NCBI GenBank assembly: GCA_013697725.1
Contig: JACCWI010000055.1
Location: 62,001 to 126,000 of the forward strand
Length of the DNA stretch: 64,000 nt
Source: Tatlockia sp.
GTDB taxonomy: Bacteria > Pseudomonadota > Gammaproteobacteria > Legionellales > Legionellaceae
Direction of reading: 5' to 3'
The position numbers and the translations under genes are program-made. The notes below the pieces were generated by a model, which ran no database searches, was not told where the DNA came from, and saw only the letters and a program-made list of their open reading frames with translations. Numbering within the stretch: position 1 is the stretch's first letter; each line of letters begins with the position of its first letter. Below, piece by piece: positions 57,539-64,000 of the stretch.

Positions 57539-59551
57539 ATGCAAGCTAACAATCTTCCCCAATTTAAAACTATCAATATCGATAATTTTGTTGATTCGCT
57601 TGATAAATTTCTTCAGGAGAACCTACTAAAAATAGAAGAAATTCTTAGACCTAATCAAAAATATAGATGGGAAAATCTCATGCAACCGCTGGACGATATA
57701 AGTGATGGTCTTGAACGTTTATGGTCGCCGCTGTCTCATCTTCATGCAGTTGTAAATTCGAAAAAACTTCGCACAACTTACCAGGCTTGTCTACCCAAAC
57801 TTTCTGCTTATGAATCTGCAATTGGTCAAAATCAAAAGCTCTATAATGCGGTAAAGTCCTTAGATCAAACTGAATTAAATGCTACTCAACGCAAAATTGT
57901 AGTTGATCTAATTCGTGATTTTGAATTATCAGGAGTTGCCCTATCCGAAGAAGATAAAAAAAGATATGAACTTATCCAAACGCAGCTTTCCAGTTTAGCT
58001 AATGAATTTGAAAATAATATTCTGGATGCTGGGCAAGCTTTTAGTATTCATATTAGTGACGAAAAACGATTAGCAGGCATACCTGAACACGCCTTACTCA
58101 GCGCTCAGGAACTAGCTGTTGAAAAGGGTTTAAGTGGATGGCTTTTCAATCTGGAGTTTCCTTCTTATCTTGCTGTGATTACTTATGCTGAAGATAGAGC
58201 TTTGCGAGAGGAAATATATTGGGCCTATACAACTCGAGCTTCTGATCAAGGCCCAAGTGCTGGACAATTTGATAATTCAGAACATATCGAAGCAATTTTG
58301 GCTTTGCGTCAGGAACAAGCTAAATTACTTGGCTTTGCTAACTATGCAGAATTATCGTTGGCAACTAAAATGGCAGACTCCTCAGAGCAAGTTCTTGGCT
58401 TTATGAAAAAATTAGCCACAAAAGGACACTCCCAGGCACAAGCTGAATTTGCACGTTTAACAAAATTTGCAGTAGAGCATTATAGCCTTAGTGAGTTAGA
58501 GCCCTGGGATCTTGCTTATCTTTCTGAGAAGGAAAGCGAAACGCTCTATGCCATATCGCAAGAAGAATTGCGTCCTTATTTTTCGCTGGATAAGGTGATG
58601 AGTGGGTTGTTTATCATTGTGAATAAACTCTATGGCATGAATATGGAGGAAGTATCCGGGGTTGATAGCTGGCATCCTGAGGTAAAATGTTATCGTGTCC
58701 AGGATGAAACAGGGCAGGATCGCGGATTTATTTATGTGGATCTATTTGCGCGCCAGCATAAACGTAACGGCGCCTGGATGGATTCTCTGCAAAGTCGCCG
58801 GAAATTAGCAAACAATAGCATTCAATTACCCATTGCTACCCTAACCTGTAATTTTGCCAAACCTTCCGCCATGAAGATGGCCGCTTTATCCCATGATGAA
58901 GTTTTGACTTTATTTCACGAATTTGGTCATTGTCTGCATCATGTATTGACTCAGGTCGATTATTTAAATGCTTCGGGTATCAATGGTGTGGAATGGGATG
59001 CTGTTGAACTACCTAGTCAATTTTTTGAAAACTGGTGCTGGGATCAAGAGGCTCTTAAGCTGTTAACCAAGCATGTTGATAGTGGTGAATCATTGCCGGA
59101 TGATTTATTTAATAAATTATTAGCGGCTAAAAATTTCCATTCCGCTTTGGCTTTAATGCGTCAATTAGAATTTTCTCTATTTGATTTTCGTATCCATCAA
59201 GAATTTAAATCGGATCAACCGCGTTTAGTCGCAAAAATTCTCAACGAAGTCCGCCAGCAAACCACTATTGTCCCCATTGCTCCTTATAATCGCTTTCAAA
59301 ATAGCTTTTCTCATATTTTTGCTGGAGGTTATGCGGCAGGATATTACAGTTATAAATGGGCTGAAGTCCTTTCTTGCGATGCCTTTTCACGCTTTGAAGA
59401 AGAGGGTATTTTTAGCGAGAAAGCAGGACGTGATTTTCTTCATTCCATTCTGGAAGTGGGTGGTTCTAAAAAAGCTGCAGAGGCTTATTTAAACTTCCGA
59501 GGACGCCCTGCAACAGTCGATGCCTTACTACGGCAAAGTGGAATTAATTAA
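57539..59551 (+). CDS. prlC: oligopeptidase A (M3 family)
   Basis: The 670-residue enzyme has the thimet-oligopeptidase zinc motif H460-E461-F-G-H464 (LTLFHEFGHCLHH). Late substrate motifs include FSHIFAGGYAAGYYSYKWAE. It degrades short peptides in the cytosol, including cleaved signal peptides. The ATG at 57539 is preferred over TTG 57527. Length matches E. coli OpdA (680). It lies 60 bases upstream of ssrA on the same strand. Confidence 0.92.
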   Translation: MQANNLPQFKTINIDNFVDSLDKFLQENLLKIEEILRPNQKYRWENLMQPLDDISDGLERLWSPLSHLHAVVNSKKLRTTYQACLPKLSAYESAIGQNQKLYNAVKSLDQTELNATQRKIVVDLIRDFELSGVALSEEDKKRYELIQTQLSSLANEFENNILDAGQAFSIHISDEKRLAGIPEHALLSAQELAVEKGLSGWLFNLEFPSYLAVITYAEDRALREEIYWAYTTRASDQGPSAGQFDNSEHIEAILALRQEQAKLLGFANYAELSLATKMADSSEQVLGFMKKLATKGHSQAQAEFARLTKFAVEHYSLSELEPWDLAYLSEKESETLYAISQEELRPYFSLDKVMSGLFIIVNKLYGMNMEEVSGVDSWHPEVKCYRVQDETGQDRGFIYVDLFARQHKRNGAWMDSLQSRRKLANNSIQLPIATLTCNFAKPSAMKMAALSHDEVLTLFHEFGHCLHHVLTQVDYLNASGINGVEWDAVELPSQFFENWCWDQEALKLLTKHVDSGESLPDDLFNKLLAAKNFHSALALMRQLEFSLFDFRIHQEFKSDQPRLVAKILNEVRQQTTIVPIAPYNRFQNSFSHIFAGGYAAGYYSYKWAEVLSCDAFSRFEEEGIFSEKAGRDFLHSILEVGGSKKAAEAYLNFRGRPATVDALLRQSGIN

Positions 59552-59590
59552 GAAGCGGGGCTAATCTAGCTACGGCCAAGTTTTTTGTGT

Positions 59591-59596
59591 TATACT
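59591..59596 (+). promoter_or_regulatory. candidate -10 box of ssrA
   Basis: TATACT lies 15 bases before the first base of tmRNA. I see no convincing -35 element at the expected distance, so only the -10 is proposed. Confidence 0.4.
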
Positions 59597-59611
59597 TTAA
59601 ATGTACAACTT

Positions 59612-60006
59612 GGGGGCGACCTGGCTTCGACGTGGGTTGCGAAACTTGAAGTGCATGCCGAGAATGAGAACTCTCGTAAATAAGGCTCAAATAAACATAA
59701 ATGCAAACGATGAAAACTACGCGGGTGAAGCTATTCAAGCGTAAGCTTAAATAGTAACACTGCAACGTGTACTGCCATAAAACCAGTGCCCCGTTGACCG
59801 AGCTCTCTTATCGGTATCGAATCAACGGTCATAGAGATAAGATCGCAGCTTGATAGGTCTCGAATCAAGTTGTTAAACTAAGAGAATCGCCATGTACCAT
59901 CCTGCCTATCGGAGGGTTCACGGTTAAATTAAATGACAAGGCTACGCATGTAGAGCTGACGGCAGAGGATCTGCGGACGCGGGTTCAATCCCCGCCGCCT
60001 CCACCA
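59612..60006 (+). ncRNA. ssrA: transfer-messenger RNA (tmRNA)
   Basis: The 395-base RNA starts GGGGGCGACCTGG and ends TTCAATCCCCGCCGCC then TCCACCA. The acceptor arms GGGGGCG and CGCCTCC pair (one G-U). The CCA is encoded. The tag frame begins at 59703 with GCA and reads ANDENYAGEAIQA, then TAA at 59742-59744. It tags proteins from stalled ribosomes for proteolysis and works with SmpB, encoded at 10168-10632. Its 3' end is a common integrase target; a broken integrase lies just beyond. Confidence 0.95.
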
Positions 60007-60019
60007 TTTAACTTCTTGA

Positions 60020-60540
60020 TTATAATAATAAATTTAACTTTTTCCTATCACGGCTCCATGCCGGCACCATTTCCTTTAAATGACTACTCCAATCATGAAT
60101 AGGACGATACCCTGATTTTGTAGAATTATCTGGAATCAATCGGCCATAAGTTTTAATCACCATTTCGACATCCACGTGACCTAATTGCTTTAAACCCACA
60201 TAATATTTTCGCCTTGCGATAGCATCATTGAGGCATAAGTGTGTCGAGTTTGATAAGTATTGCGATAACGAACACCAGCTTTTTTTAAAACGTGCATCCA
60301 CGCTGTATGGCGAACTTGTTGGGAGGTTTCCCAAGACTTATTAGTCTGGGGATTATGAAATACTCTACTTTGTAGTGAGAGGGTGTATTTTTTTGTTCTT
60401 CTAATGCTGCTAAAGCGGGATGCAATAAAAGAACCTCACGAACTCCAGCCTCAGTTTTAGGCCCTTTTAATCCTTTTGCTACAATAGTTTCTTAATCCTG
60501 AATTAATTGATTTTTCCAATCTATGTCCTCCCATCTTAAC
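60020..60540 (-). pseudogene. broken tyrosine recombinase (integrase) next to ssrA
   Basis: On the minus strand, pieces of one integrase can be read in shifting frames. Upstream is LRWEDIDWKNQLIQ, stop, ETIVAKGLKGPKTEAGVREV; then KAGVRYRNTYQTRHTYASMM with the catalytic H-T; then after a frameshift KQLGHVDVEMVIKTYGRLIP. The N-terminal part is missing. An in-frame stop lies near 60490 and the frameshift near 60200. It lies 13 bases beyond the tmRNA CCA, the standard place for an ssrA-specific integrase. It is no longer functional. Confidence 0.8.
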
Positions 60541-60853
60541 CCCGGCTATTAAATTAAAAGATTTAAATAATCAAACATAGGAGTTTAACCGGATTTATAG
60601 TATCTATACCCTCTTAGCAAGAATAATTTCCAGCACAATCGTTTTTTATTTTTGCAGCAAGCAAAATTGCTAAGCGATCGTAATGAGACCAATTAAATAG
60701 GTTGGAATAATTTATTGATAGCATTTTTTCAAACTCATAAATTTACCCGTTAACCACGGATAATCTTTTTTTTGTAGCAGCGATAGTTATAACGCAGTTT
60801 GATAATCGTGAATCCATTCGTACGTTTTCGTACGAATGGGCTCCAAACCCCTA
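60541..60853. other. AT-rich remnant region after the integrase pseudogene
   Basis: No ORF is supportable. This stretch probably contains lost integrase 5' sequence or island debris. Its only clear feature is the perfect hairpin at 60814-60839. Confidence 0.45.
60814..60839 (-). terminator. perfect 11-bp palindromic hairpin after the unknown membrane gene
   Basis: CCATTCGTACG (60814-60824) and CGTACGAATGG (60829-60839) pair perfectly around TTTT. It lies 14 bases after the minus-strand stop at 60854. No T-run follows, so it may be a terminator, an operator, or a repeated palindrome. Confidence 0.5.
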
Positions 60854-61804
60854 TTAAAAACTAAAGACAGCGGAGGCTAGATTTTCGTTTTGAGCTTCCT
60901 CCTTTTCGGTCCTCTTGATTTCTTTAATAGTAGGAAATAGTTTTAGGTAGTGACCTACGTATTGTCCGTAGTCATATCTCGCTTGGTAGTAATCTTTCAC
61001 CTGAACAGAAGAAAATCCTCTTTCTTTGGCTTTTAGGGGTACGCCGCCTAGGGGTTCATTAATGGTTAATGACTCTGTTAGCTGTTGAATGACTTGTAGA
61101 TTAGGATTGTCAGCCCTCTTCTGAACGTAATTAATTACAAAAAGAACAGCGCAAATCGAGAAACCTAAAGCTGCTCCTATTCCTGCACCAATTAATGTAC
61201 CAATACCAGGAGCTATTGCTGTGCCCAATACACCGCAAAATCCCGCACCTAAAATACAACTTCCAGTTAGACGCCCGAGTGCTTCTGAAATACCAGGAGA
61301 GTTCGGACTTTCGAAAAGCGAATCCACGAACTTTATCGTAAGATAACTTCCTAATCCTCCTAAAATAAAACCATGGAAACCCACAAGGATCGCATGCATA
61401 AGAAGGAGAGGAACTCCAAAATATGCACCAATCCCCAGAACTAAGCCAAACGATATTATTGCTACGGTTACTAATAATTTTTCAGGTATTGTCAGCTTAA
61501 ATTCTTTTTTTGCAGCTATTTCCCGATCAATTAAAGCAACCAAATGCGAATTTATTTGACTGCTATTCTGGCCGTCTGGAATTTCACGCGTGAGTGCAGT
61601 TCTATAAATAACACCAGTATGGGAATGCTTGCCGATAAAATGTAAGTTTTCTTGGTCATCGAAATGAATAAAATAGATTTTATTGACTTGCTCTTCATTT
61701 ATTATTTTAAATGTTTTTTGATGCTTATCGTTATTTATGTTTAACTGTTCAAAGGTTTTCGAATCTACTCTCATTATTTTTACTGCAGTATTTGATTTTC
61801 CCAT
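60854..61804 (-). CDS. unknown membrane protein with glycine-zipper segment and E-block tail
   Basis: The 316-residue protein is unrecognised. It has a soluble N-terminal domain of about 100 residues. Four hydrophobic segments follow at about 105-225 (LVTVAIISFGLVLGIGAYFG, LLLMHAILVGFHGFILGG, ILGAGFCGVLGTAIAPGIG, GAGIGAALGFSICAVLFVIN), with GxxxG spacing. A soluble tail ends TEKEEAQNENLASAVFSF: clustered Glu and a hydrophobic C-terminus, as in Dot/Icm substrates. AGGGGAA lies 7 bases before the ATG. Location in the ssrA-linked accessory region supports horizontal origin. Confidence 0.6.
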   Translation of the reverse strand: MGKSNTAVKIMRVDSKTFEQLNINNDKHQKTFKIINEEQVNKIYFIHFDDQENLHFIGKHSHTGVIYRTALTREIPDGQNSSQINSHLVALIDREIAAKKEFKLTIPEKLLVTVAIISFGLVLGIGAYFGVPLLLMHAILVGFHGFILGGLGSYLTIKFVDSLFESPNSPGISEALGRLTGSCILGAGFCGVLGTAIAPGIGTLIGAGIGAALGFSICAVLFVINYVQKRADNPNLQVIQQLTESLTINEPLGGVPLKAKERGFSSVQVKDYYQARYDYGQYVGHYLKLFPTIKEIKRTEKEEAQNENLASAVFSF

Positions 61805-61965
61805 AAAAATTCCCCTGGAATTGTTTGGTTAAGCCTCAAAATGACACAAAGGCAGGCGGCAACTTAACATAAAAGAAATAAAATTTACAGTATTGATATA
61901 TAACACTTGCTATTCTGTAAGTTACAAATAAAGAGAAATAAAAAAAAGGCTAATATACTGCCCCA

Positions 61966-62232
61966 GTGCCTATTATTGCGGTTACTACTTCTTGCAAAGA
62001 ACAAGAGTGCTTAAAGGCAGGATTAATAAGCATATTTATATTTGGACTAGTATGTAGTTTTTTAGATATAAAAGGTTGGGGTATTTTTGCATGCATTGCA
62101 ATACCTACAATTGTTTGGAGTACGCAGTGGATTAGGCAATCATTAAATAATGCAGTAGATAACATCGAAAAAATCGTTCAGAAAATCAAAGACAGTTTAG
62201 ATTCAACGGATTCATTGGATGAAGTAACTTAA
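61966..62232 (+). CDS. small membrane protein, uncertain
   Basis: An 88-residue frame starts at GTG 61966 without a strong ribosome site. It has one or two hydrophobic helices (LISIFIFGLVCSFLDI, GIFACIAIPTIVWSTQW) and a helical acidic tail (VDNIEKIVQKIKDSLDSTDS). It could be a real accessory gene. I see no family match. Confidence 0.35.
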   Translation: MPIIAVTTSCKEQECLKAGLISIFIFGLVCSFLDIKGWGIFACIAIPTIVWSTQWIRQSLNNAVDNIEKIVQKIKDSLDSTDSLDEVT

Positions 62233-62571
62233 AAATAAGGAACTCCAACTTCACGGCAACCTATATGCAATATTCAATTTAACCTCATTGCGCTACATTC
62301 ACTAGATGAGAAAAGGCTTTCCTCGACCGTGGCTCATTGAAACTCCATTATTAGCTGTCATTTAAGTGGATCACCCAAGCAATGATTAATTATTAACTGG
62401 TAAATAGATTTTCTTTATTAAATGTTGTAAATCATATAATATTAATTTGGTTAAATGTTTGAAAAATACTATGTGCGTAACCATTTAATTTAAAACAACT
62501 TTTTTGTTAAATATGTTAATTCTTCATTATGGCAATTGTTAATTCTTTCAAAGAGGGTATGTTAAAAGTCT
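62233..62571. other. 339-base noncoding accessory stretch
   Basis: No frame, RNA gene or recognisable insertion-sequence end is supportable. The right half is strongly AT-rich with long A/T runs. It likely represents decayed island DNA. Confidence 0.4.
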
Positions 62572-62820
62572 ATGGCAAAATTCGAGCACTACGACTTGAG
62601 CTTAAGTACCATCGTTTGAATCGCCTTTAACTGATCTGATTATTGATTTAGATCACCCTAGAAAATTACAATTGAGAGGAACTACTAATCCCGCAGTCTT
62701 TTTTCAGTTAAAGCATATTTTCCATACATTGGAGAGTATTGGCTCCGCAAGAATTGAAGGTAATAATACAACTGTAGCAGAGTATATTGAAACAAAACTT
62801 GATCATAGGGTCATTACCCA
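62572..62820 (+). pseudogene. remnant of a Fic-family N-terminus
   Basis: [14 protein letters not shown] is cut by a stop near 62614. In another frame from 62606 the sequence continues [18 protein letters not shown] ... [27 protein letters not shown]. The IEGNNTT-x-x-E-Y pattern is that of the Fic protein N-terminal region. The Fic catalytic HPFxDGNGR motif does not follow; the frame degenerates near 62830. So it is a frame-broken, truncated remnant. Confidence 0.55.
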
Positions 62821-63015
62821 ATGCGATTTTATCGCGAAAAATGGGAGAGGCAATTGCTGCGGGAGTTCCTCTAGTGTATTCACCCAATTTTACAGGAAAG
62901 AGGAATTTGATTGAGTGTATTAGAAACTCTTCTGCTGCATGAACATTAGGGAAAAGTTTGCCTTGTTTGTCTTTCCTTAATAACTCCGCTTCTTCTAGTC
63001 GTTTTATGCCTTAGA

Positions 63016-63315
63016 GCAACTCAACGAGGAGCCGCATTTACAACAGAGCATCCAGAAGAAGCCTATGAGTTATTGTGCCAAGTCAAACCACAGCTGCGAA
63101 CGCCGATGTATCAAACGATTTTTATACGCACCTTACCATTTTTTTCTCGTACCTTGCTGAATGTTGACAAGGATTGGGATAAAGTTGGGCGCTATACTAA
63201 ACATTTAAATATTGTTAATAATACTTTTGATATCTTGCAATGCTATACCAATCGTTTTTTACCTGAAATGCCTTACTCTGATTTAAAACCAATCGCTTGT
63301 TGTCTTGAAAGCTAA
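63016..63315 (+). pseudogene. C-terminal fragment of an NMT1/ThiY-type substrate-binding protein
   Basis: The frame reads ATQRGAAFTTEHPEEAYELL, CQVKPQLRTPMYQTIFIRTL, PFFSRTLLNVDKDWDKVGRY and ends FLPEMPYSDLKPIACCLES. This matches the end of NMT1-type periplasmic binding proteins of NitT/TauT ABC importers. No N-terminus, signal peptide or ribosome site is present upstream, where stops interrupt. It is a decayed 3' fragment. Confidence 0.6.
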
Positions 63316-63466
63316 TAATGCAGCAGAGCATTGAAAATGGGGGAGGTTACTTGTTATCGCATTGTTTAGATTGACTTCCTAGCTGAAACTTAATATTATG
63401 AACATAATTTATACTAAATTAAGTTTTATGAGGTTTAGCAAGTCATGAAAATTAGATCTTAAGTTT

Positions 63467-63504
63467 GCCCAGGCACTGGGCAATGGTTAAAACCACTTGG
63501 TTTT
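63467..63504 (+). promoter_or_regulatory. two leader hairpins before the ABC-F-like gene
   Basis: GCCCAG (63467-63472) pairs with CTGGGC (63476-63481), and AAAACCA (63489-63495) pairs with TGGTTTT (63498-63504). They lie 35 bases before the ATG. The second ends in a T-run and could act as a terminator-like leader. Regulation of ABC-F genes by attenuation is known in other bacteria; here it is a guess. Confidence 0.35.
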
Positions 63505-63538
63505 GTTGACACACAAACGCCCGACTTAAGAGAAAATT

Positions 63539-64000
63539 ATGACTCATAAACCGATTCAATTTAAAAGCATTCGCTTTTCGCTCCCTCACAAACTCTGCTT
63601 TGAACAAATCAACGAAACTATTTCTTATGGTCAGCGTATTGCGATAATTGGCCAAAATGGCTGTGGGAAATCCACGCTATTACAAATGATGCTGGGTCAA
63701 ATTGCGCCAACGGATGGTGAATTAATCCTACCTCAAGATCTTGTCATTGGCTATGTTCCTCAATTAATTGAGCAGTTTAACTCCCTAAGTGGCGGACAAC
63801 GATTTAATAAAAAATTATCGGAAGCCTTGGCTGCTTTGCCTAATATTTTATTGTTAGATGAACCCACTAATCATCTGGATGGAAAAAATCGTAATTCACT
63901 TATGCGAATGTTGCGTTCATTTAGAGGTACACTTGTGATCGTAACTCATGATGTCGAGTTACTACACCATGCTATTGATACTATTTGGCATATCGATCGA
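63539..64000 (+). CDS. ABC-F-like ATPase, runs off the window end
   Basis: From ATG 63539 the frame stays open for 154 codons to the edge. It has Walker A GQNGCGKST (residues 39-47), signature LSGGQ near 85, Walker B LLLDEPTNHLD with the ABC-F NHLD, and VTHDVELL. No membrane segment is present, and this is the first ATPase domain of probably two. Only about 38 residues separate Walker A from the signature, much shorter than usual. That may be family style or an internal loss. ABC-F proteins act on ribosomes or in antibiotic resistance. Confidence 0.65.
   Translation, partial: MTHKPIQFKSIRFSLPHKLCFEQINETISYGQRIAIIGQNGCGKSTLLQMMLGQIAPTDGELILPQDLVIGYVPQLIEQFNSLSGGQRFNKKLSEALAALPNILLLDEPTNHLDGKNRNSLMRMLRSFRGTLVIVTHDVELLHHAIDTIWHIDR

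Noticed and set aside
61041-61060. Short GCCGCCT match to the ssrA 3' end as a possible att repeat
   Set aside because: Only seven bases match, inside a coding region; too short to be an attachment site.
1-64000. CRISPR arrays, tRNA and rRNA genes, intact insertion sequences
   Set aside because: None was seen: the only regular repeat is coding, the only T-arm-like sequence with CCA belongs to ssrA, and no intact transposase is present.

Overview
The window looks like a chromosome segment from a Legionella species that is not obviously L. pneumophila. The base composition is AT-rich. Core genes are gammaproteobacterial: a two-subunit gcvPA/gcvPB glycine cleavage operon, lpxD beside a ketosynthase gene, and tkt-gap-pgk. 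Legionellales markers are present: a VipF-type tandem-GNAT protein, a free-standing DotI/IcmL-like periplasmic protein, and several proteins with glutamate-rich C-termini of the kind seen in Dot/Icm substrates. The assignment rests on protein features and remembered gene order; no search was run. Left part (1-18.9 kb): the end of a Bat (aerotolerance-type) operon, an amidase, a DUF2807 lipoprotein, an alpha/beta hydrolase, guaC, a PIN-PhoH ATPase, bcp, smpB, glmS, a secreted Lcl_C/DUF1566-type protein, and a tex-yciA-unknown operon with overlapping genes. Middle (19-41.7 kb): a membrane protein, an SDF-type symporter, two tandem divergent lumazine-synthase-like genes, mltA, a rhodanese, a large polytopic membrane protein, a beta-barrel/repeat-protein pair, rapA, an M13 peptidase, polA with an altered proofreading site, lpxD, a KAS gene, vipF, a small membrane protein, a DUF155/RMND1-type protein and a small HTH-like regulator. 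Right core (41.9-60.0 kb): the gcvT-H-PA-(YCII)-PB operon, a Gly/Trp/Asn/His-rich secreted peptide, a DUF3592 protein, the IcmL-like protein, a NitT/TauT-type ABC transporter with fused permeases, the tkt-gap-pgk operon, an unknown membrane protein, oligopeptidase A and tmRNA (ssrA). Accessory end (60.0-64 kb): a broken tyrosine integrase lies 13 bases after the ssrA CCA end. It is followed by a membrane protein with an effector-like tail, a small membrane ORF, decayed Fic and NMT1-type binding-protein fragments, and an ABC-F-like ATPase that runs off the end. This is the usual picture of an old integrative island at the tmRNA gene. Functionally, smpB and ssrA supply trans-translation; gcv feeds one-carbon metabolism; tkt-gap-pgk carries central carbon flow; lpxD, glmS and mltA serve the envelope; vipF, perhaps the DUF155 protein, and some unknowns may act in the host cell.
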